64,000 nucleotides of DNA from Parabacteroides sp. PF5-6 (GCF_029504695.1 NZ_JAQFIN010000006.1:1-64000), one strand, 5' to 3'; counted from the stretch's first letter, positions 54,911-63,833 are shown. Notes: generated from the sequence alone by a model not told the origin. Made by a program: numbers and translations.

Positions 54911-56572
54911 TTAATTATATCCGGGATTCTGTACCAGGTTACTATTTACTTGCAGCTCGGTCTCCGGGAACGGCAGATACTCATCCCGGTTCGGCGTCCA
55001 ACCTGCCATAGGCCTTTCATTGTCGGTATAAGACAGGCTTGTCGTATATTGGGCATTATAAATACCTTGTGCCGTAGTGATATCATTATTCGCATTCGGA
55101 GTGATTATGAAAGTAGGCAACTTCTTACCCTTATCCGCTAAGACGGCAGGTGCGTCGCCCCAACGTTTTAGGTCTTGGAAGCGTATACCTTCCATTGCCA
55201 GCTCCAAACGGCGTTCCAGTTTAACATCATCCAATGTCACATTCGACTTAGAGGATAGTTTAGCTCTGTCGCGCACTAAGTTCACATACTTATCCGCGTT
55301 GGGCTGATCGCCGGATAGAACACAAGCTTCTGCAGCCATCAATAATACATCAGCGTAACGGATTACCGGCGTATTACTTTGGTTTCCGCACCAATACGCC
55401 ACATTCTCATCATCCAAACTGGCCAACCATTTCAATCGGAAGTAACCTTCATTACCATATCGGCTACTTGTTGCATTCACCGCAATATTCATGGCAACCA
55501 CCTGATCCCAGGTTTTGATCCAACTGGTGAGGCGATACCCGTCGACTCCCTCTTCCGCAACATAAGTATCGTAGAGTGATTTGCTCGGGTTAAAATAACC
55601 GTAACCACTTGTGGTGTTGAACCGGTAATGTTGAGAAGATTCCGCTCCGGCAATAAAACCATAGCCAAAACCCCAATTCCCCAGAATACCCATCCAACCG
55701 CCCTGGGCATACATATTAGACGGATCATAATGACGAACACATTCCAAGACATACTCTTTACTCCCATTGCATACCGGATGATAGAAACCACTGATATCAT
55801 CAACCAAGCCGTATTTCCCGGAATGGATCACTTTCTCCAATTCGGTTTTAGCATTCGCATACTTGCCCTGGAAAAGATACGCTTTTCCCAATAAAGCATG
55901 TGCCGCTTCAATCGTAGCCCGTGTGCCACCATCTATATCATTGATGGATGCTTTTGTGGTCAGATTCCCGGAATGAATCGCTTCATTGAGTTCAGACTCG
56001 ATGAAACTCCATAAGGCTTCTTGTGTTGAATTCGCCACTTGAAACTCATCACTTGTTTTTAGTATCTTATCCACCAGAGGCGGAGTACCCCACAGGGTGG
56101 TCAACTCGAAATGGCAAAGCGCTCTGTAGAACTTAGCTTCCGCTATATTCCGGGCCTTAATTGGGCTATCGGGGGTAAACTTTTCAATGACTAAGTTGCA
56201 CAGATAGATCGTTTCATATAATTTTTTGTAATAGTTTTCTACCCATCCGTTGGTTGCGGTAGTCGCACTTTCATAGATTTCCTGCGCAGAGATTTGGTCA
56301 GAACGTATCCCGCCCGTATTGAAATCGTCTGCCATAAAATTCTTCATGTAAAAACCATTCGCATAATGGTTGGCACCACTGCCTGCTCCCGAGAAAGCCC
56401 CTCGCCATGAATTGTACACGGCAGCTAAAGCACTTTCACTATGCTCGTCTGTCTGGTAGTAGCTGTTTTCGTCCTGTACTCCTTGCTGCGCAATATTCAA
56501 TAAATCCACATCGCATGACTGGAAGATAAATGCACACGCTATAAAGGAACATATAATATGTTTCATTTTCAT
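54911..56572 (-). CDS. susD: SusD-like surface glycan-binding lipoprotein
   Basis: A 553-residue RagB/SusD nutrient-binding lipoprotein; the signal ends in FIFQSC (Cys20). Alpha-helical TPR-like structure is expected; family landmarks are the YYQTDEHSESALAAVYNSW start, LYETIYLCNLVIEKF, NIAEAKFYRALCHFELTTLWG, PVIRYADVLLMAAEACVLSG and the RRLELAMEGIRFQDLKRWG block. It binds the oligosaccharide at the cell surface and closes over the SusC transporter. It follows susC with a 16-bp gap. The ligand cannot be read from sequence. Confidence 0.96.
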   Translation of the reverse strand: MKMKHIICSFIACAFIFQSCDVDLLNIAQQGVQDENSYYQTDEHSESALAAVYNSWRGAFSGAGSGANHYANGFYMKNFMADDFNTGGIRSDQISAQEIYESATTATNGWVENYYKKLYETIYLCNLVIEKFTPDSPIKARNIAEAKFYRALCHFELTTLWGTPPLVDKILKTSDEFQVANSTQEALWSFIESELNEAIHSGNLTTKASINDIDGGTRATIEAAHALLGKAYLFQGKYANAKTELEKVIHSGKYGLVDDISGFYHPVCNGSKEYVLECVRHYDPSNMYAQGGWMGILGNWGFGYGFIAGAESSQHYRFNTTSGYGYFNPSKSLYDTYVAEEGVDGYRLTSWIKTWDQVVAMNIAVNATSSRYGNEGYFRLKWLASLDDENVAYWCGNQSNTPVIRYADVLLMAAEACVLSGDQPNADKYVNLVRDRAKLSSKSNVTLDDVKLERRLELAMEGIRFQDLKRWGDAPAVLADKGKKLPTFIITPNANNDITTAQGIYNAQYTTSLSYTDNERPMAGWTPNRDEYLPFPETELQVNSNLVQNPGYN

Positions 56573-56588
56573 ATCTTTTCGTTTTTAA

Positions 56589-59500
56589 TTAGAATGTTAC
56601 CGATAAACCAAATACAACTTTCTTTGTCATGGGATAGTTTCCGTAGTCGACACCCATACCGCTGGTAGAGGAAGCAGAAACTTCAGGATCAAGTCCCGGA
56701 TAACTGGTAAACAAGAAGAAGTTATCCAAAGACGTGTACACTCTTAAGTTGTCTATTAATAATTTCTGAGTCAATGATTTCGGGACGGTATATCCCAACT
56801 GAATTTGTTTGATGCGGAAATAAGATCCGTCGAATACATACGCATCAGACAGGCTGTATTTATCTGCGTTCAACAAGCTGGGTTTCGCATACTTCCGAAC
56901 GGTACTACCGTCGGCCGTCCAACGTTTGTCGTACATTTCTTTCAAAGAGTAAGAGATGGAGTTATAGCTATAAGACATAAATACATCGTTACCTACCGAA
57001 CCGCTACCAAAGACAAGGAAATCAAAGTTTTTGTAGTTCGCCGTCAACGTAATGCCAAAAGTATAATCCGCCATCGGTTTGCCGATTTGCACTTTGTCGC
57101 TGGCATCGATCGTACCGTCTCCCGTATGATCTTTGAATACCGGACTGCCGTTATCATCCAGGTGATCTACCTGATAGCCTCTGAAATACCATACCGGGTG
57201 TCCGACTTCGAATGCGGAGAACGAACCGTTGGAAGCCTGTGTGGATGAACCGTCGATACGTCCGCCACTTACATTAGGATCCAGATAGGTTACTTTGTTA
57301 TTCAGTGTAGCTACGTTGGCAGCCACAGAGTATTTAAAGTCGCCTATATTATCTTTCCAACTGGCTTCAAGTTCAAAACCTTTATTCTCAACATGGCCTG
57401 CATTCATCGGAGCGGATTTATTTCCAGCTTCGAACGGAATGACAATATTGGATACGATCAGGTCTTTTGTCTTCTTCTTATACCAATCCATGCTGAAACC
57501 AAACCGATCGTTTAAAGCGCGCATATCGAGCCCTATATTCAATTGTTCGGAAGTTTCCCATTTCAGGTTTGGATTGTATAATTGCGAGGGTTTTGCCGAT
57601 GTGGTATAACCTAACTGACTATTGGTAAACGAATAGCCTGCTGCCGAAGTAGTCAGCGCGTTAGAATATGTATAACCACTCAGGTTGCTGGTGCTTCCGT
57701 TTTGCCCCCAGCTCACCCGTAGTTTAGCGAAGCTAATAGGCGTATTATTATTATCTGTAAAGAAATCTTCATTAGAAATCGTCCAACCGGCGGATGCCGA
57801 AGGGAAATATCCCCATCGGTTTGATGTCGGCAGAATAGAGGTATCGGCAGCATCAGCACGCAACGAGAATTGTGCCATGTAACGACTCCGGAAGTCATAA
57901 TTCAATCGTCCGAAATAAGACAGTTTGCGATAAATATTATGATACCCTGCGGTTGTTTTGACCGCGTCACCTGCCGGATAAGAAACATCGGCGTAAAGAG
58001 GATCATCCATCGCTGTTTTATCTACTGCCGCGGACAAATACGTCAAGCGGGTCTGACTATACGACATACCCAGGATAGCCGCTAAGTTATGTTTATCTAA
58101 TAAGGTAGTATTATAGTTCGCGAAGTTTTCCCACTGGTAATAAGAGGTCGACGTATTGGTACGCGTCGCTCCATTCCTGTCTTTGTTCGACACGGAAGCG
58201 GAACCATAAAATAAATGCGAATAAGAATAAGTATTTGCGTTTGCTTCTCTGAAACCCAGTCTGGACGTAAATACAAATCCTTTAAATGGGGTCAGATTAG
58301 CATATAACGTTCCCATCAACGTATTGCCGTAGTTCTTTCGGTCGCTCCGGCGAATGGCTACCATCGGATGGATTTGTTCCATGCTACCTAAGGTACTGTA
58401 ATAATCGCCATTGTCGTTCGTGAGAAGTGTAAAGCCGTTTGCCTGGAGCGCTTGCATCGGTAAAGGAAGTGCATCAGGAGCATAGGTATCTGCGTAATAA
58501 GCCGGCATTGTCATTACGGTAGAGATCATACTCACGTAAGAGGAGTTGCCACTTCCGTCTGAGATCATCCGGCTTGTGTACTTGCCATAATTTGCGTTTA
58601 CACCCACCTTCATCCAGGGTTTGATGTTGTAGTCGGCGTTTACCATCACCGACAAACGTTCGTATACATCTTTGTTTTCACGAATGATCCCATTGTCAGA
58701 CAGGTTGCTGAGTGAAAGATAGAAAGATCCTCTGTCATTCGCTCCTTGCATATTGACGGTATGCCGGGTGGTAGGAGATGCGCTGAATGCCACATCGTAC
58801 CAATCGGTGCTCGACACGCCATCCCATGTACCGTTGTCGATCAACTCCTGAATATTTGTATCTGTAAAGGTCGCATCCCGCTCTTTTCCTTGTCCCAAGG
58901 CTTCCTGTGCGTTGAGGAGTTTGGGGCGTCGCGACAGACTATTGATCGAGTGTTGCATATCGTATGAAATACTACTCGTCCCTTTGCTTCCGCTTTTTGT
59001 GGTGATCAATACCACACCATTACCCGCCTGCGCACCGTAGATCGCTGCCGAGGCAGCATCTTTCAACACCTCCATGCTTTGAATGTTATTCGGATCGACG
59101 GAGCTCATATCCGAAGCGATCAGGCCATCAATCACATAGAGTGGATCAGATGTACCGTTAGAAGAAAATCCACGGATACGGATCGTTGGTGAAGAACCGG
59201 GTTGTGAAGAAGTGGAGATCAGTTGCACACCGGCGGTTTTCCCTTGCAAGGCTTCTTCCACCCGTGTGATTGTGCGATTCTGGATATCTTCGGCTTTCAC
59301 GGAAGAGATCGCACCGGTCAGGTCGCTTTTCTTTTGTACGCCATAACCAATAACTACAACCTCGTCTAACGCTTTAGAATCTTCAATAAAAACGATATCC
59401 ATTCTTGTGGCGATGGCTTTCTTCTCCTGGGTGATATAACCAATATAAGAATATACAATGGTTGCACCCTCTTTTACAGATAAGACATAGTTGCCATCCA

Positions 59501-59681
59501 AATCTGTAATAACACCATTTGTGGTGCCTTTTTCAAGTACACTCACTCCGATCATCGGTTCACCTGTGGTGTCGACAATATTGCCGGAGATTCTCGTAGA
59601 CCCTTGTGCCAATATGGGAGGTAACCCCATAAAGAGTAACAATACGAATACCGTCAGTCTTTTCACTACTTTGTTTTGCAT
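56589..59681 (-). CDS. susC: SusC-like TonB-dependent transporter
   Basis: A 1030-residue outer-membrane importer. A signal peptide is followed by a carboxypeptidase-regulatory-like domain (residues about 28-110: RISGNIVDTTGEPMIGVSVL), a TonB-dependent plug (KSDLTGAISSVKAEDIQNR, with the SusC-family VLKDAASAAIYGAQAGNGVV) and a 22-strand barrel ending KVVFGLSVTF. With SusD it takes up an oligosaccharide using TonB energy. It leads the susC-susD-metallohydrolase transcript, and the promoter region shares the locus operator. Confidence 0.97.
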   Translation of the reverse strand: MQNKVVKRLTVFVLLLFMGLPPILAQGSTRISGNIVDTTGEPMIGVSVLEKGTTNGVITDLDGNYVLSVKEGATIVYSYIGYITQEKKAIATRMDIVFIEDSKALDEVVVIGYGVQKKSDLTGAISSVKAEDIQNRTITRVEEALQGKTAGVQLISTSSQPGSSPTIRIRGFSSNGTSDPLYVIDGLIASDMSSVDPNNIQSMEVLKDAASAAIYGAQAGNGVVLITTKSGSKGTSSISYDMQHSINSLSRRPKLLNAQEALGQGKERDATFTDTNIQELIDNGTWDGVSSTDWYDVAFSASPTTRHTVNMQGANDRGSFYLSLSNLSDNGIIRENKDVYERLSVMVNADYNIKPWMKVGVNANYGKYTSRMISDGSGNSSYVSMISTVMTMPAYYADTYAPDALPLPMQALQANGFTLLTNDNGDYYSTLGSMEQIHPMVAIRRSDRKNYGNTLMGTLYANLTPFKGFVFTSRLGFREANANTYSYSHLFYGSASVSNKDRNGATRTNTSTSYYQWENFANYNTTLLDKHNLAAILGMSYSQTRLTYLSAAVDKTAMDDPLYADVSYPAGDAVKTTAGYHNIYRKLSYFGRLNYDFRSRYMAQFSLRADAADTSILPTSNRWGYFPSASAGWTISNEDFFTDNNNTPISFAKLRVSWGQNGSTSNLSGYTYSNALTTSAAGYSFTNSQLGYTTSAKPSQLYNPNLKWETSEQLNIGLDMRALNDRFGFSMDWYKKKTKDLIVSNIVIPFEAGNKSAPMNAGHVENKGFELEASWKDNIGDFKYSVAANVATLNNKVTYLDPNVSGGRIDGSSTQASNGSFSAFEVGHPVWYFRGYQVDHLDDNGSPVFKDHTGDGTIDASDKVQIGKPMADYTFGITLTANYKNFDFLVFGSGSVGNDVFMSYSYNSISYSLKEMYDKRWTADGSTVRKYAKPSLLNADKYSLSDAYVFDGSYFRIKQIQLGYTVPKSLTQKLLIDNLRVYTSLDNFFLFTSYPGLDPEVSASSTSGMGVDYGNYPMTKKVVFGLSVTF

Positions 59682-59706
59682 AATTGTTTTTTTAAGTTTA
59701 ACACTG

Positions 59707-59807
59707 CAATGTTACTCTATATGTCAAAGAGCGGCTTTTTCGGGTGTGTAGAAAACTTTTCTGTTTGTTCAAAGTCGTTTTCTTACTTGTTCAAATAGTT
59801 GTTCAAA
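59707..59807 (-). promoter_or_regulatory. Promoter and operator of the susC-susD-metallohydrolase unit
   Basis: Minus-strand -7-like TAACATTG followed by CA is at plus 59707-59714. TTGTTCAAA repeats start at 59765, 59787 (22 bp apart, TTTTCT between) and 59799. The nearest lies 50 bp upstream of the -7 element, the same layout as before the esterase gene. Confidence 0.65.
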
Positions 59808-59812
59808 TGTTT

Positions 59813-59858
59813 AAAAGCTGCCCTTAAGCACATCATTGATGCGAAAAGGGCAGCTTTT
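59813..59858 (-). terminator. Hairpin terminator after the alpha/beta hydrolase gene
   Basis: AAAAGCTGCCCTT (59813-59825) and AAGGGCAGCTTTT (59846-59858) pair over 13 bp and give a T-run on the minus strand, separating this gene from susC. Confidence 0.8.
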
Positions 59859-59880
59859 GCCAGATCGTTTATCCCCTTGT

Positions 59881-61563
59881 TTAGGGATTATAAATCAGTT
59901 CTTTTGTTTCCGGATTGCGTGCGAATAGCTTAAAATAATCCCACATCAACTGTGCGGCAGGCTTAAAATTCCAATGCCCATAATCCATTACAGCCACGAG
60001 TTTGATCAATGGCACATTGCCTTTGTATAGGGAACCGGTTTCCATTGAAATATTCTTATTCGTATGTAGAGTTTGACGGTCTTTCAATTCCAGTCCAAAA
60101 AGACCATACTTATTGAAATCCAATCGATCAACAACAGTCATTCCGTTCATCGTCTGGTACGTTCTCCAGGCATGGAAGAACGTATTTTCCTGCCAGTTCT
60201 CCGAATTGGGGAACGGAACGGTTTCGTCCTCTGTACCGGTAACGGAGAAGTAGGGCATCTCCACACAGGCCCTCTTCTGGATCGCTTCATTAAACAAGGC
60301 TTCCAAACTATAGCCAAAGGCATAACGGTTAGGAATCAGACCGGCCGAATGGCCTCCTACGGCAGCAAACAGATGTGATTTACGGATGCCAAGAGCTGTT
60401 GCCGTTGCCGATCCTGCCGAAAGCCCCTCGGCATAAATACGGGAAGGATCGAGTTGTGGATAGGTTTCCAATAGATGATGAACAACCATTTCAATGCCAT
60501 CCAATCCCATGGGGGCGTATCCATTGCCTTGCCATTCCAGTTCGGCCACCATAAAGTTTTCTTTGGCGCAGACTTCGATAAAGCCTGAGGTCTCTGCCTG
60601 TGTACGGGGATCGTTGTTATTGCCATGCAACAAAAGCAGAAGAGGCACACTGGCCTTTGGTGCATTCTGTATGGCCTTCGGATGGAATTCATACCACAAA
60701 AAGGTACCGGTTCCAAGCAGGTCTTTCTCAACAGCCAACCGGGTCACATTCCATTCCTCAGGCATAATATAAGGTTCCAACTGGTACGGCCCGTATTGAT
60801 CAAAGCCGGTTCCGAAGTACCAGGTATGCTTGTAGTTGTTGAAGCGATAATTCTTACTGAGTAGATGTGTCCAGGCATCATCAAATATTTCTTGTAATGA
60901 CTTTTGCTTGTCCGTACTCACTACCACTTGTAACAAGGGTTCCTTTTCGTTTGTATAAAAAGAAAATTCGCCCGACTTACCTTGCATCACGGCTTCATTC
61001 CGTTTGATATAAGAAGAAGCCACTCGCTTGCTATTCGCTCCGGCAATAAATGCGGGAACAGAGGCCCCAACGGATTTAAGGCCGGAAGATTTACCGTTAA
61101 TAGAAACTATTCCGGCAACCGGCCCGGCATGATTGGCAATCGTGTTATTCACAAAAGTAGCCCCCGCGCCTATGCCAATGACCTTCAGGTTGGTGAAAAC
61201 ACGTAATTTATTCAATAGTTCTTTGTACGCATCTAAGTCCTTTACACTATCATAATGCTCCCCGATGGGGTTTACAACACTCACTGTCGCCGAATAGGTA
61301 GACAGATATTTATCGATGCCTAATTCACGGATCAGAGCTTCCGCCTGTTCTTTATCACAAGGTTTATCGGGATAGATCATAAACCAGGGTGAAAAACCCG
61401 GAAAACGTCCGTCCACACTCTTTACTGTATCACGGTATAGAAATACCTGTTGCTGTAATCCCGGAAACTCTTTCAGTGTAATATCCGAAGAAGACATGGC
61501 TCCCCCTGTTATCACAAACATAAAGGTCAGTAAACACGTAATAATTAACTTGTTGTTCATCAT
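59881..61563 (-). CDS. Exported alpha/beta hydrolase (two-domain)
   Basis: A 560-residue protein with a signal peptide (MMNNKLIITCLLTFMFVITGG). The C-terminal half is an alpha/beta hydrolase with LLLLLHGNNNDPRTQ and the nucleophile Ser382 in EGLSAGSATAT, similar to prolyl-oligopeptidase- or PHB-depolymerase-like esterases. The N-terminal half (about 60-230) reads like a second, related domain whose elbow is GIGAGATFV, with Gly in place of Ser, so it may be a degenerate copy. It has a locus-type promoter and likely cleaves an ester or aryl linkage. The substrate is unknown. Confidence 0.82.
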   Translation of the reverse strand: MMNNKLIITCLLTFMFVITGGAMSSSDITLKEFPGLQQQVFLYRDTVKSVDGRFPGFSPWFMIYPDKPCDKEQAEALIRELGIDKYLSTYSATVSVVNPIGEHYDSVKDLDAYKELLNKLRVFTNLKVIGIGAGATFVNNTIANHAGPVAGIVSINGKSSGLKSVGASVPAFIAGANSKRVASSYIKRNEAVMQGKSGEFSFYTNEKEPLLQVVVSTDKQKSLQEIFDDAWTHLLSKNYRFNNYKHTWYFGTGFDQYGPYQLEPYIMPEEWNVTRLAVEKDLLGTGTFLWYEFHPKAIQNAPKASVPLLLLLHGNNNDPRTQAETSGFIEVCAKENFMVAELEWQGNGYAPMGLDGIEMVVHHLLETYPQLDPSRIYAEGLSAGSATATALGIRKSHLFAAVGGHSAGLIPNRYAFGYSLEALFNEAIQKRACVEMPYFSVTGTEDETVPFPNSENWQENTFFHAWRTYQTMNGMTVVDRLDFNKYGLFGLELKDRQTLHTNKNISMETGSLYKGNVPLIKLVAVMDYGHWNFKPAAQLMWDYFKLFARNPETKELIYNP

Positions 61564-61589
61564 AATGCAGTTTTAAATAATTGATTCTG

Positions 61590-61655
61590 CAATATTAGAG
61601 AAATGAAACTCAAGTCTATTTCCTGTGTGATCAAATGTTTTTCTTTTTGTTCATA
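61590..61655 (-). promoter_or_regulatory. Promoter and operator-like site of the alpha/beta hydrolase gene
   Basis: Minus-strand TAATATTG followed by CA (plus 61590-61597) matches the -7-like element before susC and the esterase gene. GTGATCAAA (61627) and TTGTTCATA (61647) resemble the TTGTTCAAA repeats but are 20 bp apart; the second is 49 bp from the -7 element. Confidence 0.5.
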
Positions 61656-61764
61656 TCACTCATCTCTTCTTTCTTTTTTCATATAATTCAAATACTTTCC
61701 TACACATTACGTTTTGCGCCATCTTTTTCCTGAGAATGACAATATGATAAGTTAAAAAGTGTTT

Positions 61765-61840
61765 CTATATATAGTGCGGGCTCATACTATATATAGTACG
61801 GCGTCATACTATAGGTAGTATGCGCGCGTACTACCTATAG
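61765..61840. repeat. Array of four palindromes at exact 22-bp period (type CTAnnnnTAG)
   Basis: Cores CTATATATAG, CTATATATAG, CTATAGGTAG and CTACCTATAG start at 61765, 61787, 61809 and 61831. The first two are self-complementary and the last two are reverse complements of each other. Flanking bases extend the symmetry (ATACTA/TAGTAT). It has the same 4 x 22-bp geometry as 11571-11652 and 32107-32192. Confidence 0.9.
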
Positions 61841-61883
61841 GAGTTACAAAGTGTCAAATCGGGTGAGCTATGAAAGCCGATAT

Positions 61884-62600
61884 TCACGGTACAGCTACCG
61901 CTTCGTAGAGGGCGTAGATCTCTTCCGGGGTACTGCGGTTGATGATTACTGTGCCGTTCTTTTGGGTCGTGAGAACCAGGTAAGGTGGTTTTCCGCTATG
62001 GAGGTACAGGCGGCTACGCCCGTAATCCTCCATTTGGAAATGTCCTTTGTGATACCGGGCAAAGCTGAGCCCGTTGTTTCGTATTTTTGCTCTGGGAATG
62101 TTTTCGGTCACTTCCGCTTTCGTAATTTCCGCCAAAGGGATTTTTATACGATAGGCGCCGGAGATATTAACCATTCCGTTTTCAATGTTGATTTTAGCCG
62201 GTTGGGCAGCCTGGATGATGCTTCCGAATACGAGAATCGTGATGCCGGCAGCAATCCAGCCTCCTATTTTGCCTGCTTTCGAACGGGGTATCTTTTTTGT
62301 GTCCTGCTTGCGATAGTTCAGGATAAAGAGGATGGCTACACCTCCGAGGGTGACCACTAGTCCAAGGTATTCGTTCCACGCAGACAGGCCTATGCGGTCC
62401 AATAGAAAGGGTACAGTCATCAGAATGAGCCCCATGATACAAAAGATCGTACGCATCCGGGAAGCGACCGGACGGATATCGATCTTCTCCCTTTCTTTTT
62501 TCGGCAGGGTGTTATACCCGCTGATCAACATCGGGAATTTATAGACCAGAAAACCCAGTACTATAAAAAAGAGACCGATCCAGAGTTCTGCTTTATCCAT
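61884..62600 (-). CDS. DUF3784-like/PH-domain membrane protein
   Basis: A protein of 238 residues from the ATG at 62600 (MDKAELWIGLFF). Four hydrophobic segments lie in the first 145 residues (WIGLFFIVLGFLVYKF, IFCIMGLILMTVPFLL, YLGLVVTLGGVAILFIL, WIAAGITILVFGSIIQA). The rest is a beta-rich domain like the bacterial PH-type domain (SGAYRIKIPLAEITKAEVTE onward to TVIINRSTPEEIYALYEAV). The function is unknown. An earlier in-frame ATG (62624) would overlap the next gene. It probably follows the T9SS-type protein gene as one transcript. Confidence 0.72.
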   Translation of the reverse strand: MDKAELWIGLFFIVLGFLVYKFPMLISGYNTLPKKEREKIDIRPVASRMRTIFCIMGLILMTVPFLLDRIGLSAWNEYLGLVVTLGGVAILFILNYRKQDTKKIPRSKAGKIGGWIAAGITILVFGSIIQAAQPAKINIENGMVNISGAYRIKIPLAEITKAEVTENIPRAKIRNNGLSFARYHKGHFQMEDYGRSRLYLHSGKPPYLVLTTQKNGTVIINRSTPEEIYALYEAVAVP

Positions 62601-62610
62601 AATGTAAAGG

Positions 62611-63795
62611 TTATTTAACAACAACCTTTACCGTTTTCCGGTCGGTCTGCAAGAGATAGATGCCGGCCGGCAGGGCGATCCGGTGGTTGCCGGCGGTGAG
62701 GCGGATGTTTCTACGGGTGATGCCGTCGAAAGTCAGGATCTTCAGTCGGGTAGCTTCTGGGGTGTAGATCTCGATCTGGCCTTGTCCACCGTGGATGATA
62801 AGATCATCCGTCGCGATTCCTGTGTTGGAAGAAGGATTATCCAATGCGATCCCGTCGATAAAGATGGTCACCGAGTCGGTAACTGCTTCGAGGGTGTAGT
62901 AACCATTCCAGTCCACCTCGAGCGTGTCGCTTTTGCTGGTGGTGACAAAGGGTTCCGACAGCGAGTATTTCGGATCGAGGGAGAGGTAGAACTTAAAGTT
63001 TCCGCCATCGGGCACGATATGGGTGCCGGCTTCCGGATCGGTCGTGACGCCTTCCACCTCGGGCAGGGTCACATCGTACGACATCTTGACTTCTGCGGTG
63101 TTGGAGATGATTTCAGTTCTTGCATTCTCATATTCCGCGATGGTACGGTAGCGGTATTGGCCGGCACGTTTCACCTCATGTTCGACAGAAACAATGCGAT
63201 TCATCACCGGGATATAGAGGGTGTCGATGTCGTACCACCAAAGTATGTTTTTCCGTTGGCAGATCAAGGTCAGCGTTTCAGGAAGTTCAATCGGTTGAAT
63301 AATATTGGGATCGAGCTGCTGCTGGCCGACCACCAATACATGGGCAAAGGTAGCTACCGAGTCGTTATGTACTTCACTGCCTTCGATCAGGCCGGATATA
63401 ACCGGGGCAACACCATTGACTACCTTGATCGAGGCGGTCGAATCGGTCAGGAAGGCATTATTGGTAACATGCTGGTCGTCGAGTTCCGGCAGGAAGGTAT
63501 TGCCTTTCAGAAAAACTGTTCCGTTATTGGTGATCTTACCGATGGTGTTCTTGCCGTTTCCACCGGTCAGTTCGATAAGGATATCCACGCCGGCATCGAC
63601 AGTTAGTACGTCTGTTTCTACCTCATTAAAGGTATAGGTGCCTCCCGCCCCTTCGGCAAAGGTGATGGAAGTGTGTACGCCTGTAATTGTTTGAGGCCCG
63701 GGAGTTGATATCGTTGTTTCTTGCGCCATCGCCTGAAAAGAAGAAACCGAAAAGAAGAATACGGATAAAAATACGTGTAAAATTATTCTTTGCAT
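62611..63795 (-). CDS. Exported protein with T9SS-type C-terminal sorting domain
   Basis: A protein of about 394 residues. The signal peptide is MQRIILHVFLSVFFFSVSSF, and the beta-rich middle has a fibronectin/Ig-like region (residues about 190-300). The end resembles a type A Por sorting domain: TRLKILTFDGITRRNIRLTA, then LPAGIYLLQTDRKTVKVVVK, with the usual L-x-G-x-Y-x-L pattern and a KVVV tail. It would be carried by type IX secretion, in keeping with PorZ in the same window. Function otherwise unknown. A -7 element TATCTTTG at plus 63867-63874 and a leader hairpin precede it. Confidence 0.78.
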   Translation of the reverse strand: MQRIILHVFLSVFFFSVSSFQAMAQETTISTPGPQTITGVHTSITFAEGAGGTYTFNEVETDVLTVDAGVDILIELTGGNGKNTIGKITNNGTVFLKGNTFLPELDDQHVTNNAFLTDSTASIKVVNGVAPVISGLIEGSEVHNDSVATFAHVLVVGQQQLDPNIIQPIELPETLTLICQRKNILWWYDIDTLYIPVMNRIVSVEHEVKRAGQYRYRTIAEYENARTEIISNTAEVKMSYDVTLPEVEGVTTDPEAGTHIVPDGGNFKFYLSLDPKYSLSEPFVTTSKSDTLEVDWNGYYTLEAVTDSVTIFIDGIALDNPSSNTGIATDDLIIHGGQGQIEIYTPEATRLKILTFDGITRRNIRLTAGNHRIALPAGIYLLQTDRKTVKVVVK

Positions 63796-63833
63796 AATCA
63801 TAATGTCTTGAAGTTCATACTATACTGATGCAA

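Larger units (their letters stand above)
61564..61883. other. 320-bp intergenic region with promoter, operator-like repeats and palindrome array
   Basis: No gene is seen. From left to right: the -7-like element 61590-61597, repeats resembling TTGTTCAAA (61627-61655), and the four-unit 22-bp array at 61765-61840. The convergent or upstream gene's stop is at 61884. Confidence 0.7.
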
